Below, piece after piece: positions 35,014 to 44,002 of a stretch of DNA of 64,000 nucleotides. Positions within the stretch are counted from its first letter, which is position 1, and each line of letters begins with the position of its first letter. The position numbers and the translations under genes are program-made. The notes beneath the pieces are model-generated. The model had not been told where the DNA came from and searched no databases. It saw only the letters and a program-made list of their open reading frames with translations. Source of the stretch: Brevibacterium sediminis (GTDB lineage Bacteria; Actinomycetota; Actinomycetes; Actinomycetales; Brevibacteriaceae). The DNA lies in the NCBI RefSeq assembly GCF_013623905.1, contig NZ_JABKDD010000009.1, positions 62,001 through 126,000 of the forward strand, read 5' to 3'.

Positions 35014-35925
35014 GTGAGCCAGAACCCTGCCCCCGATGAGAGCGCAATTCGCCGTGCCGGCCTGATCTACGGATTCTCCGCCTACCTGCTGTGGGGTGTG
35101 ATGCCGCTGCTCTTCGCCGCCGCTGCCCCCACCGGCGCCCTCGAACTCGTCTCCCATCGCGTCATCTGGTCGCTGGGCTTCTGCGCCATCCTCCTCGTCT
35201 TCACCGGCGGGTTCCTGCGCACTTGGCAGATTCTGCGCTCGCCGCGGCTCATCGGCCTGCTGCTTCTGGCATCGGTGCTCATCGCCATCAACTGGACGAC
35301 GTTCATCTACGGGGTCGAAACCAACCAGCTCGTCGAGATCTCACTCGGCTACTACCTCAACCCGCTCATCTCCATCGGCCTGGGCGTGATCTTCCTCGGT
35401 GAGAAGCTGCGCCCGCTGCAGTGGACTGCCGTGGGCTTCGGTCTGCTCGCGGTCATCATCGTCGGCATCGGCCTCGGCCGAGTCCCCTACCTCGCGTTCA
35501 CCGTCGCCCTGTCCTTCGGCCTCTACGGGCTGGTGAAGAACAAGGTCGGCAGCCGAGTCGGCGCGCTCGAAGGCATGGCCGTCGAAAGTCTCGTCCTCGC
35601 TGTTCCCTCGGCGATCTACCTCATCGCCCTCGGCTCGCTGGGACTGCAGACGTTCACCGACTTCGGCGGCTGGCACATCTTCGTCATCATCATCACCGGG
35701 CCCGCCACCGCGATCCCGCTCATCCTCTTCAGCGCCGCCGCCCGCCGCATCCCGCTGTCCTGGGTGGGCATGCTCCAGTACCTCACTCCGACCATCCAAT
35801 TCACCCTCGGCGTCACGGTGCTCGGCGAGATGATGTCGACGACCCGCTGGATCGGGTTCTTCGTCATCTGGATCGCCGTGATCCTGCTGTGCACGGACAT
35901 GATCCGCCACAGCCGGCGCCGCTGA
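35014..35925 (+). CDS. rarD: RarD family EamA transporter
   Basis: A 303-residue, ten-helix drug/metabolite transporter. The family opening GLIYGFSAYLLWGVMPLLFA and LELVSHRVIWS, then NWTTFIYGVETNQLVEISLGYYLNPL, are typical of RarD. The name comes from chloramphenicol sensitivity in other bacteria; the natural substrate is unknown. GTG start directly after a TAGACT -10, so probably leaderless. A copy of the 56-bp palindrome follows 20 nt after the stop. Confidence 0.93.
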   Translation: MSQNPAPDESAIRRAGLIYGFSAYLLWGVMPLLFAAAAPTGALELVSHRVIWSLGFCAILLVFTGGFLRTWQILRSPRLIGLLLLASVLIAINWTTFIYGVETNQLVEISLGYYLNPLISIGLGVIFLGEKLRPLQWTAVGFGLLAVIIVGIGLGRVPYLAFTVALSFGLYGLVKNKVGSRVGALEGMAVESLVLAVPSAIYLIALGSLGLQTFTDFGGWHIFVIIITGPATAIPLILFSAAARRIPLSWVGMLQYLTPTIQFTLGVTVLGEMMSTTRWIGFFVIWIAVILLCTDMIRHSRRR

Positions 35926-35945
35926 CCCCCGACATCTCTCTATTG

Positions 35946-36001
35946 CTACCTGACGGCGGCTCAGCAACCTCGCGCGAGGTTGCTGAGCCGCCGTCAGGTA
36001 G
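35946..36001. repeat. 56-bp intergenic palindrome, copy 3 of 3
   Basis: Perfect palindrome differing from copy 2 only at one compensated pair (GGCTCAGC versus GGCCCAGC, with the matching change in the other arm). It lies 20 nt after the rarD stop. The right flank GTAATTGGGG is shared with copy 2. Confidence 0.9.
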
Positions 36002-36048
36002 TAATTGGGGCGGGTTCCAGGATTACCCGATCGAATCGTCTCCGGCCC

Positions 36049-36078
36049 TTGACACCACCATTGGCACCATGGTTCATT
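36049..36078 (+). promoter_or_regulatory. Candidate promoter of the GntR-ABC operon
   Basis: TTGACA at 36049-36054 and, 18 nt on, TTCATT at 36073-36078. The -35 is perfect; the -10 is weak. It directly abuts the inverted repeat at 36077-36092. Confidence 0.5.
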
Positions 36079-36092
36079 AGTTAAGCAACTAA
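36077..36092 (+). promoter_or_regulatory. Candidate GntR operator
   Basis: Perfect inverted repeat TTAGTT-AAGC-AACTAA overlapping the likely -10/+1 region and 21 nt before the regulator start, as expected for autorepression by a GntR/YtrA-type protein. Confidence 0.55.
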
Positions 36093-36113
36093 CCAACCTA
36101 CATGGAGGCGAAT

Positions 36114-36515
36114 GTGATCGACGACGCCAAACCCCTGTTCACTCAGATCGCCGAGAAGGTCGAGGACTCGATCCTCAACGGCACCCTGCCCGAGCTCTCC
36201 CGAGCACCATCGACGAACGAGCTCGCGACCTTCTACTCCATCAATCCGGCTACCGCCGCCAAAGGCATCAACCGACTCGTCGACAAAGGTGTGCTGGAGA
36301 AGCGCCGCGGCATCGGAATGTTCGTCACCGAGGGGGCCCGCGCTCTGCTCATCAACGAACACCGAACCACCTTCTCCGAGAACTTCATCAGCCCCCTGCT
36401 GAACGAGGCCAATCGCCTCGGGCTGGGGTCGAAGGACGTGATCGCGCTCATCGAAGAGCGCTCCCGAGAACTCCACCTGACCACCGCACTCGATCCGACC
36501 GCAGCGAAGGGATGA
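36114..36515 (+). CDS. GntR family transcriptional regulator (YtrA-like)
   Basis: A 133-residue protein: winged helix (LFTQIAEKVEDSILNGTL, STNELATFYSINPATAAKGINRLVDKGVLEKRRGIGMFV) plus a short helical tail, the YtrA pattern of small GntR repressors linked to ABC transporters. GTG at 36114 was chosen because GGAGG lies 5 nt upstream; the earlier ATG at 36102 overlaps that site. It is 3 nt from the ATPase gene. Confidence 0.92.
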   Translation: MIDDAKPLFTQIAEKVEDSILNGTLPELSRAPSTNELATFYSINPATAAKGINRLVDKGVLEKRRGIGMFVTEGARALLINEHRTTFSENFISPLLNEANRLGLGSKDVIALIEERSRELHLTTALDPTAAKG

Positions 36516-36518
36516 CCC

Positions 36519-37436
36519 ATGAACTCCGTCGTCGAGGTCCGCCGCCTCACCAAGACGTATAAGACCACCACCGCCCTCGACGATGTCAGCCTGAGCATCG
36601 ACGAGGATTCGATCTACGGCCTGCTCGGACGCAACGGCGCTGGCAAGACCACCCTCATGTCCATCCTCACGGCCCAGAACTTCGCGACCAGCGGCGACGT
36701 CGAGGTCTTCGGGGAGGACCCGTACGAGAACGCCCGCGTACTCAATCGCATGTGCTTCGTCCGTGAGAGCCAGAAGTATCCGGACGACTCGAATGCCCGG
36801 CATGCTCTGACCAACGCCCGCCTGTTCTTCCCCCACTGGGATCAGGACTTCGCCGACCAACTCGTCTCGGACTTCGATCTGCCGCTGAAGACGCCGATCA
36901 AGAAGCTCTCCCGCGGTCAGCAGTCGGCCGTCGGAGTCATCATCGGCCTCGCCTCCCGGGCCGAGATCACGTTCTTCGATGAGCCCTACCTCGGCTTCGA
37001 CGCCGTTGCCCGGCAGACTTTCTACGACCGTCTCATCGCCGACTACGCCGAGCACCCGCGCACCATCGTGCTCTCGAGCCATCTCATCGACGAGGTCGCC
37101 GATCTCATCGAGAAGGTCATCGTCATCGACCACGGCCGGATCATCATGGATGAGACCACCGAGGAGGTCCGCAGTCGAGCGGTCAACGTCGTCGGGGATG
37201 CCGACGCGATCAACCGGCTCGTCGCCGGTCGCGAAGTCATCCACCGCGAATCGCTCGGCCGAGTCGCCTCGGTGACGATGCTCGGCCACCTCAGCAATGC
37301 CGACCGCGAACTCATCGACGACGCCAACCTCGACCTCACTCCCGTCTCCCTGCAGCAGCTCGTCGTCCGCAGCACTCAGACGGACCTCGCCGAGTCATCG
37401 GCAGCGGAGACCGACTCAAGGAGCCTGCAATCATGA
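36519..37436 (+). CDS. ABC transporter ATP-binding protein
   Basis: A 305-residue ATPase: Walker A GRNGAGKTT (about 40), signature KLSRGQQSA (about 130), Walker B ITFFDEPYLGFD, and the switch His in LSSHLIDE. The signature has R-G-Q where most have S-G-Q/G-G-Q. The C-terminal about 80 residues are the tail of this exporter class. Stop and next start overlap by 4 nt. With the YtrA-like regulator this resembles drug- or peptide-sensing ABC-2 operons; the substrate is unknown. Confidence 0.95.
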   Translation: MNSVVEVRRLTKTYKTTTALDDVSLSIDEDSIYGLLGRNGAGKTTLMSILTAQNFATSGDVEVFGEDPYENARVLNRMCFVRESQKYPDDSNARHALTNARLFFPHWDQDFADQLVSDFDLPLKTPIKKLSRGQQSAVGVIIGLASRAEITFFDEPYLGFDAVARQTFYDRLIADYAEHPRTIVLSSHLIDEVADLIEKVIVIDHGRIIMDETTEEVRSRAVNVVGDADAINRLVAGREVIHRESLGRVASVTMLGHLSNADRELIDDANLDLTPVSLQQLVVRSTQTDLAESSAAETDSRSLQS

Positions 37437-38176
37437 CCGCCGTCATCGACCACCCGCCCGGAGCCCGCACGTCGCGACCGAAGAACCGGATCCTCGGCGT
37501 CGTCCGTCTGCAGTTCACGAACACACAGACCTTCGTCTGGGTGCCCTTGCTCATTCTTGTCGCCGCGTGGCTCATCACGCTCATCATCCATTGGATCATC
37601 GCCTCCGCAGGCGTGGACTCCCAGATGTACAGCGGAGGTTCGCAAACGCCGCTGTGGTACTTCGCCGTCGTCGGTGCACAGGCGGTGAATCTCACGTTCT
37701 ACTTCTCCCAGGCGATGAGCCTCACCCGACGGGAGTTCTGCCTCGGCTCCCTCACGGCGGCTGCGATCAGCGCCGCGGGCATCTCCGCAGTCTTCGTCGT
37801 CCTGGGACTCATCGAACAGGCCACCGACGGTTACGGCTTAGGCGGCTACTTCGCCTACCTGCCGTGGGTGTGGGAACACGGCCCACTCGGTGCCGGGTTC
37901 GTCTACTTCGTGCTCACAATGCTGTGCTTCGTCCTCGGCTTCTGGTTTGCGATCTTCTACAAACGCGCCGGCGCTCTCATCCTCACAATCTCCCTCACCG
38001 TCATCGCCTTGGCTCTGCTGGCCGGAGCCGCGTGGATCAACGTCAATCGGGCCTGGCCAGAAGTGTGGGCAGCGATCGTGGGTGCGCAGGCGATCGGCCT
38101 GGCCCTGTGGGCGCTGGGGCTGACCGCGGTCTTCGCCCTGGGCTCGTACCTCACCCTGCGCCGCCTGACGACATAG
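37433..38176 (+). CDS. ABC-2 type transporter permease
   Basis: A 247-residue membrane protein with about six helices (WVPLLILVAAWLITLIIHWII, AVGAQAVNLTFYF..., GALILTISLTVIALALLAGAAW). It overlaps the ATPase gene by 4 nt and must be its membrane partner. Only the third gene of the operon; no second permease follows, so a homodimer is likely. Confidence 0.88.
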   Translation: MTAVIDHPPGARTSRPKNRILGVVRLQFTNTQTFVWVPLLILVAAWLITLIIHWIIASAGVDSQMYSGGSQTPLWYFAVVGAQAVNLTFYFSQAMSLTRREFCLGSLTAAAISAAGISAVFVVLGLIEQATDGYGLGGYFAYLPWVWEHGPLGAGFVYFVLTMLCFVLGFWFAIFYKRAGALILTISLTVIALALLAGAAWINVNRAWPEVWAAIVGAQAIGLALWALGLTAVFALGSYLTLRRLTT

Positions 38177-38217
38177 TCCGCTATCGCCCTCACCGAGGCG
38201 GCGCCGCGGTCGGCAGC

Positions 38218-39285
38218 TCAGCTGAGCAGGGCCAGCGCTCCCCCGGCCAGTACCGCGGCAACCGCCACGGCCGCACCCATCGCTGATGTCGTCTTCCACC
38301 CCATGGCCCGTCCGACCATGACCATCGACGGGATGCTCAGCGCCGGCAGGGCGATGAGCAGAGCACCCGTGACACCGGCCCCGACCCCAAGAGGAACGAG
38401 AGTGAGGATGATCGGGATCTCTCCGCCGGTGGGGATGACCAATAGGGTCGCCACAACCGCCACGATGAGGACGGCACCGGCACCCAATTGGGCTTCGAGC
38501 CCGAAGACACCGGTCAGCCACGGTGCGATGAGTCCGATGACGAAGACGAGCGCGAGGTGTTCGGGCACGAGGATGAGGGTGAACCTGGCCAAGGACCGCA
38601 GATAGCGCGTGGGCAGAGACAGCAGATTCGCCGAGGCGGGTGCGGGCTCGGGTGCCGCCTCGGCGGGGCCGTTCACCCACCGTCCGATGAGCGCGGCGGC
38701 ACCGACCGCGACGAGGAGCGCGAAGACGATGCGCACCGCCATGTACTGCCACGGCAGGACGAGGGCCAAGAAGATGATGACCGCGGGGTTGAGCAGCGGA
38801 TTGCCCACCCAATAGGCAAGAGCGGACGAACGGCGCACACCCGAGTCCCGCAGGCCTGCGGCCACCGGTGCCGCGCAGCAGGTGCACATCATCGACGGCA
38901 TCGACAAGGCGGCACCCACGAGGGATTGACCTGTGTGGCTGCGGCGGTTGAGCAGCCTCAGCAGCCAGTCACGCGGCACCAGTGCGTCGATTGCCGCCGC
39001 GACGAGCAGTGCCACCAGCAGCGCTTTCCACACGGCGGTGAAGTACACGAGCGTGAAGTCCCACGCGCCCGACAGCGATACCGTGTCCCCGGCGGCGTCG
39101 AACAGCGGGGTACCGTCCCACAGGGACGTCCGGCTCATCGTCCACGCCTTGTCCCAGTACGGCAGCCATTTCGACCAGCTCAGGCCGACGACGAGCAGCA
39201 CCGCGAGTACGCCGAGTCCGATCCAGTCGGCGGCGCCGAGCCTCTGCGGAGTCCGAACCGGTGCCGAAGCCGAGGTATGCGTCAT
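38218..39285 (-). CDS. UPF0718/DUF318-type permease
   Basis: A 355-residue, roughly eight- to ten-helix protein of the permease family PF03773. The conserved cysteine motif SMPSMMCTCCAAPVAAGL and ALAYWVGNPLLNPAVI are clear. Family members are linked to metalloid or heavy-metal efflux in some hosts, but no arsenic or metal regulator is near. Ala/Gly-rich throughout. Function otherwise unknown. Confidence 0.85.
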   Translation of the reverse strand: MTHTSASAPVRTPQRLGAADWIGLGVLAVLLVVGLSWSKWLPYWDKAWTMSRTSLWDGTPLFDAAGDTVSLSGAWDFTLVYFTAVWKALLVALLVAAAIDALVPRDWLLRLLNRRSHTGQSLVGAALSMPSMMCTCCAAPVAAGLRDSGVRRSSALAYWVGNPLLNPAVIIFLALVLPWQYMAVRIVFALLVAVGAAALIGRWVNGPAEAAPEPAPASANLLSLPTRYLRSLARFTLILVPEHLALVFVIGLIAPWLTGVFGLEAQLGAGAVLIVAVVATLLVIPTGGEIPIILTLVPLGVGAGVTGALLIALPALSIPSMVMVGRAMGWKTTSAMGAAVAVAAVLAGGALALLS

Positions 39286-39354
39286 CGCGGTATGTCCTTT
39301 GTGCCTGTGCCGAAACGGCTGAGAGACAGTAGAGAAACGGTGAGGGGTGGGAGC

Positions 39355-40398
39355 TCAGGAGGTGCGGGCGACGACGGAGTCGGCGAAGGCGAACAGCGAT
39401 TCCTTGATCTGGCCCTCCGGCAGCGGCGCCAGAGCCGCCTTGGCCTCTTCGGCCCAGCGCGCAGCCTCTGCTCGGGCCTTCTCCGTCACCGGATGCGCTG
39501 CCAGCGCCGCACGGGCGATCTCCAAAGCGTCATCGGAGGTCAGATCCGCGTCGAGGAGGCCGACCACCTCGGCGGCGGCGGCATCCCCGTCGGCGGCAGC
39601 AGCCCGAACGTAGAGCACGGGCAGGGTGGGAACGCGTTCGCGCAGATCCGTGCCCGGGGTCTTTCCCGACTCAGAGGATGTGGTGGTGAGGTCGATGATG
39701 TCATCGGCGAGCTGGAAGGCCACACCGACGCGTTCGCCGAAGACCCGGACGGGTTCGGCCAGGGCAGAATCGGCTCCGGAGAACATGACGCCGAAGCGGG
39801 CCGAGGTGGCGATGAGCGATCCGGTCTTGTCGGCGAGCACTTGGATGTAGTGCTCGATCTCGTCGGCGCCTTCGGGCGGGCCGGCGAATTCGTTGAGCTG
39901 ACCGAGGACGAGGCGCTCGAACGTCTCGGCCTGGATGCGCACGGCTTCGGGACCGAGCTTCGCGGTGACGCCGGAGGCCTTGGAGAACAGCAGATCGCCA
40001 GTGAGGATCGCCACCGAATTGCCCCACACCTCATGGGCGGCCTTCGCACCGCGGCGGACGGGAGCATCGTCCATGACGTCGTCGTGGTACAGCGATGCGA
40101 GGTGGATGAGTTCGACGGCGACGGCCGCATCGATGATGTCGTCGTTCTCCGCATCGCCGAGGCGGGCGGTGAGCAGCACGAGGTTCGGGCGGGCGCGTTT
40201 TCCGCCGGCGGCCAGCAGGTGCTTCGATGTCTCGTCCGGCAGTCTCCGCGTCTGTTCGGTGACCTCGTAGAGACGGGCCTCCACGGTTTCCAACTGAGTC
40301 GAGAGCTCTGCCGCGAGCTGGGCGTCGTCACCGGTGAAGGTGGCCGGAGAGGCTGGGTGGCTCATGTCCTCGTCATTCGTCGTAGTCGGTGTCGGCAT
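39355..40398 (-). CDS. Polyprenyl diphosphate synthase (menaquinone side chain)
   Basis: A 347-residue all-helical prenyl transferase condensing IPP onto allylic diphosphates. First aspartate-rich motif LYHDDVMDD, second QLADDIIDL, basic GGKRARP. Its position directly after menJ and menG argues for making the menaquinone tail. Start uncertain: ATG 40398 gives the usual length; ATG 40467 overlaps the menJ stop (translational coupling), and ATG 40362 is also possible. Confidence 0.92.
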   Translation of the reverse strand: MPTPTTTNDEDMSHPASPATFTGDDAQLAAELSTQLETVEARLYEVTEQTRRLPDETSKHLLAAGGKRARPNLVLLTARLGDAENDDIIDAAVAVELIHLASLYHDDVMDDAPVRRGAKAAHEVWGNSVAILTGDLLFSKASGVTAKLGPEAVRIQAETFERLVLGQLNEFAGPPEGADEIEHYIQVLADKTGSLIATSARFGVMFSGADSALAEPVRVFGERVGVAFQLADDIIDLTTTSSESGKTPGTDLRERVPTLPVLYVRAAAADGDAAAAEVVGLLDADLTSDDALEIARAALAAHPVTEKARAEAARWAEEAKAALAPLPEGQIKESLFAFADSVVARTS

Positions 40399-40459
40399 GG
40401 TGTTGTCGCAGCCCTTGCGCTCAGAGTTCTTCACTGTGGTCTCACCGTGGTCCTTGCGC

Positions 40460-41761
40460 TCAGACATTGCTGGTGGCCGGGACGATTCGGGTCAGGGCCG
40501 AGATGATCCTGTCGATGAGATCGGCCTCGGAGACCTTCGGGTCGCGGTAGAGGTTCGCCAACAATTTGACGACGAACTCCATCACAACGTCAACTCCCAT
40601 ACCGTACTTGATTCCGAACTGCATGAGCGCAGGATGGCCGATGATCGAGGCGAAAACGCGTCCCAGGGTGAAGTAGCCGCCCAGCGATTCTCCGAGCAGA
40701 GCCGGGTACTCCTCCAACCGACGACGCATCACGGACTGCGGGTAGCGCGAATAGGTGGAGATCACCTCGGCGGCGATGCGTGCGGATTCCAGGGCGTAGT
40801 CGATGCCTTCGCCGTTGAACGGGTTGACCATTCCTCCGGAGTCGCCGACGAGCAGCAGTCCACGGTGGAAGTGCGGTGTGCGGTTGAAGGCCATCGGCAG
40901 GGCCGCGGACTTGATCGGACCCAGGGAGGTGGTTTCGTCGATGCCCCACTCGTGGCCCATGTCGGCGATCCACTGGTTCATCATTCCGCGCAGATCCACG
41001 GATTTGAACTGGGGCGAGGAGTCGAGCAGTCCGGCACCGATATTCACCGTGCCGTCGCCGAGGGGGAAGATCCACCCGTATCCGGGCAGGGTCTCGGATT
41101 CCCCGGCCGCGTTCGTCGACCGCATCTCCACCCAGGATTCGATGTAGTCATCGGCATGCCGTGGCGTCGTGTGATAGGCGCGAGCGGCGATTCCCATCGG
41201 ACGGTCGTCGCGCTTCTCCAACCCCATCGACACGGCCAGGCGGGAGGAGACTCCGTCGGCGGCGATGACGATCGGTGCCCGGAAATGGGCTCCGGGGCCC
41301 ACTCGGCGACCTCGGTGGTCTGTCCCGGAGGCGTGGACTCCGCGGATCCACCCGTCGTCGCCCACGTCCGGAGACATTGCGCGAACCTGTTCGAAGAGCC
41401 GGGCCCCGCTGCGCTGGGCATGACGAGCGAAGGCTTCGTCCATACTCATCCGTGGGCGGGTCACCCCATAGTTCGGGGTGCCGTCGATCTCGGGCCAGTC
41501 GAGTTCGAGCCGGTGACCACCGCCGATGAGGCGCAGCCCTCTGTTGCGGTGCCAGCCCTCGGATTCCGGCAGGTCCATTCCGAGATAGCCGGCCTCCTTC
41601 ACCGCGCGCGGGGTCAGAGCGTCGCCGCAGATCTTGTCGCGCGGGAATCCGGACTTCTCCAGGATGATGACCTCGTGCCCGGCCTGGGCGAGGTAGGCGC
41701 CGATCGCCGAGCCGGCCGGGCCGGCACCGACGACGACGACTTCGGCATCGAACTCATTCAT
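40460..41761 (-). CDS. menJ: Geranylgeranyl reductase family flavoprotein (MenJ-like menaquinone reductase)
   Basis: A 433-residue FAD enzyme: VVVVGAGPAGSAIGAYLA at the N-terminus, LPGYGWIFPLGDGTVNIG, and LLVGDSGGMVNPFNGEGIDYAL. In mycobacteria MenJ saturates one isoprene unit of the menaquinone tail; its place between menG and the polyprenyl synthase suits that role. ATG 41761 lies 2 nt after the menG stop; a TTG two codons earlier is possible. Confidence 0.88.
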   Translation of the reverse strand: MNEFDAEVVVVGAGPAGSAIGAYLAQAGHEVIILEKSGFPRDKICGDALTPRAVKEAGYLGMDLPESEGWHRNRGLRLIGGGHRLELDWPEIDGTPNYGVTRPRMSMDEAFARHAQRSGARLFEQVRAMSPDVGDDGWIRGVHASGTDHRGRRVGPGAHFRAPIVIAADGVSSRLAVSMGLEKRDDRPMGIAARAYHTTPRHADDYIESWVEMRSTNAAGESETLPGYGWIFPLGDGTVNIGAGLLDSSPQFKSVDLRGMMNQWIADMGHEWGIDETTSLGPIKSAALPMAFNRTPHFHRGLLLVGDSGGMVNPFNGEGIDYALESARIAAEVISTYSRYPQSVMRRRLEEYPALLGESLGGYFTLGRVFASIIGHPALMQFGIKYGMGVDVVMEFVVKLLANLYRDPKVSEADLIDRIISALTRIVPATSNV

Positions 41762-41763
41762 CG

Positions 41764-42498
41764 TCAAGGCTGGGCCGGCTCCGTGGCGCCTGCCGCCTCG
41801 GTGGGTTTGAGGGCATGGTGGACTGCGACGATTCCGCCGGTGAGGTTGCGGTATTTCACCTGGTCGAAGCCGGCGTCGAGGATCTGATGGGCGAAGGCGT
41901 CCTGGTTCGGCCAGGCACGGATCGACTCGGCCAGGTAGACGTAGGCTTCGGGGTTCGACGACACGGCACGGGCCAGCGGCGGCAGGGCTCTCATCAGGTA
42001 CTCCTTGTACACGAGGCTGAAGGCATCGAGCGTCGGAGTGGAGAATTCGCAGATCACGAGACGTCCGCCGGGCTTGAGCACGCGCAGCATCTCGGTGAGC
42101 GCCAGATCGACATCGTGGACGTTGCGGATGCCGAAGGAGATCGTGACGACGTCGAAGCTCGAATCGGCGAAAGGCAGGTCCATCGCATCGGCGTAGATGA
42201 AGTCGATCTGCGGGTGCCGACGGCGTCCCTCGGCGAGCATTCCCGTGGAGATGTCCCCGGCCACCACCTCGGCGCCGTGGTGGGTGAACGTCATCGAGGA
42301 GGTGCCGGTGCCGGCAGCCAGGTCGAGCACGCGCTCACCGGGCCCGGCGGCCACGGAATGGGCCACGGTGCGCCTCCAGGCACGGGCGAAGCCCAAGGAG
42401 AGGACGTCATTCGTGAGGTCGTAGCGGGAGGCGACATCGTCGAACATCGACGCGACGTCTGCGGGCTGTTTGTCCAGCTTGGCACGGTTCATGACCAT
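41764..42498 (-). CDS. menG: Demethylmenaquinone methyltransferase
   Basis: A 244-residue SAM-dependent enzyme doing the last C-methylation of menaquinone. Motifs: [30 protein letters not shown] (SAM site), [23 protein letters not shown] and [14 protein letters not shown]. Full length. It heads the menG-menJ-prenyl synthase unit, divergent from menF across a 76-nt gap. Two ATGs (42498, 42492) are possible starts. Confidence 0.97.
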   Translation of the reverse strand: MVMNRAKLDKQPADVASMFDDVASRYDLTNDVLSLGFARAWRRTVAHSVAAGPGERVLDLAAGTGTSSMTFTHHGAEVVAGDISTGMLAEGRRRHPQIDFIYADAMDLPFADSSFDVVTISFGIRNVHDVDLALTEMLRVLKPGGRLVICEFSTPTLDAFSLVYKEYLMRALPPLARAVSSNPEAYVYLAESIRAWPNQDAFAHQILDAGFDQVKYRNLTGGIVAVHHALKPTEAAGATEPAQP

Positions 42499-42559
42499 AT
42501 TCTCTCAACACCTGAACCGGGAGGGCGAATCCGGATCCCTGGTACTCGCGATCCTCAAC

Positions 42560-42565
42560 TAGAAT
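42560..42565 (+). promoter_or_regulatory. -10-like hexamer (TAGAAT) of menF
   Basis: TAGAAT 9 nt before the menF ATG, in the 76-nt divergent menG-menF gap. The transcript would have a leader of only a few nt. Confidence 0.5.
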
Positions 42566-42574
42566 CGAGGCGAC

Positions 42575-43945
42575 ATGACTACGACTTTCGGCACTTCCGA
42601 CATCCTCTCCGCCCCTCCGCGCCTGCATGTGCGGTCCCGTTTCGTCGACGATGTCGATCCGGGGCCCGGCTTCCCCTTCGAATCGGGACTGCCCACGACC
42701 GTGGAGCAGACGCTCGAACTGCTGCCCACCGACGGCTTCTCCTGCTGGGTCCGTGACACCTCCGGCCTCATCGGGTTCGGCCGCACTCTGCGCATACGGG
42801 CCCGCGGCCCCGAGAGGTTCACCGAACTCTCGGATGCGTGGAAGGCCATCACCGAGGCGGCTGAGATCGAGGATGAGGTCGATCTGCTCGGTTCCGGACT
42901 CATGTGCTTTGCCACGGTCGCCTATTCGGGGGAATCCGCGGTCGATTCGATCATCCATGTCCCCGAATTCGTCCTCGGCCGCCGCGGCGGCCGCGTGTGG
43001 CTGACCTCGATCTCGACGGCCGAGGTACCTCCCCTGCCGCCGATCCTCCATGCCGAACCGCTGCAGCGCGTGCACTCGGCCCATGCCGAGGCCGGCGAGC
43101 TCGATCCCGACAAATGGTCCCGGCTCGTCGAGCAGGTCGCCGCCATGCTCACTCCGATCGACAATTCGGCGGAGGTCGACGCATTCTCGGATGATCCGAC
43201 TCTGCGCAAGATCGTCCTCGCCCGCGACGAGGTCGTCAACACCGGAGAGGACATCGACGTGCGTGCGGTGCTCGGGGCACTCAACCGCAGCTACCCGAGC
43301 TGTTGGACCTTCGACATCGCCGGTCTCATCGGGTCGACCCCGGAGCTGCTCATCGGGGTCGAGAACAACAGAGTGACCTCACGAGTGCTGGCCGGAACCT
43401 ACCGGGTGGAGAAGAACCCGATGGAGGAGATGCCGGCGGCTCGGAAGCTGCTGAGCGCGCACAAGGACAGCACCGAACATGCGTTCGCCATCGCCTCGCT
43501 GCAGCGCAGTCTGGGTTCGGTCGCCGAGGATGTCACCGTCGATGAGCGCCCCCACCTGCTGCCTTTGGCCAATGTCATCCATTCGGCCTCCGATGCGCAG
43601 GCGAACCTCTCCCCCGATTCCGGGCTCACCGCCCTCGACGTCGCCGCAGCGGTCCACCCCACTGCCGCCGTCGGCGGCTACCCGCAGGCGAGCGCCGTGG
43701 CCCGCGTCGATGAGCTCGAACCCCTCGACCGCGGCCGCTACTCCGGTCCCGTGGGATGGATGGACGGGCGCGGCAACGGCCAGTTCGGCATCGCCCTGCG
43801 CTGCGGCCAGCTCGAGGACCGCAACCGCATCCGACTGTATGCCGGTGCCGGGATCATGCCGGATTCGGATCCCGCCACCGAGGTGGCCGAGACGAACGCG
43901 AAGCTGGCCCCGATGCGCCGGGCGCTCGGTCTCGACCGAGACTGA
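42575..43945 (+). CDS. menF: Isochorismate synthase
   Basis: A 456-residue chorismate-binding enzyme converting chorismate to isochorismate, the entry to menaquinone. Conserved C-terminal segments: LRKIVLARDEVV, LIGSTPELLIGVENN, HPTAAVGGYPQASA, GRYSGPVGWMD and YAGAGIMPDSDPATEVAET. The N-terminal 150 residues are poorly conserved, as usual. Confidence 0.95.
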   Translation: MTTTFGTSDILSAPPRLHVRSRFVDDVDPGPGFPFESGLPTTVEQTLELLPTDGFSCWVRDTSGLIGFGRTLRIRARGPERFTELSDAWKAITEAAEIEDEVDLLGSGLMCFATVAYSGESAVDSIIHVPEFVLGRRGGRVWLTSISTAEVPPLPPILHAEPLQRVHSAHAEAGELDPDKWSRLVEQVAAMLTPIDNSAEVDAFSDDPTLRKIVLARDEVVNTGEDIDVRAVLGALNRSYPSCWTFDIAGLIGSTPELLIGVENNRVTSRVLAGTYRVEKNPMEEMPAARKLLSAHKDSTEHAFAIASLQRSLGSVAEDVTVDERPHLLPLANVIHSASDAQANLSPDSGLTALDVAAAVHPTAAVGGYPQASAVARVDELEPLDRGRYSGPVGWMDGRGNGQFGIALRCGQLEDRNRIRLYAGAGIMPDSDPATEVAETNAKLAPMRRALGLDRD

Positions 43946-44002
43946 CTTCTCGCGCTCACCGCACCTCCCCTGCTTTCGGAAGACCGGTGACAGTTCCGTC
44001 GC

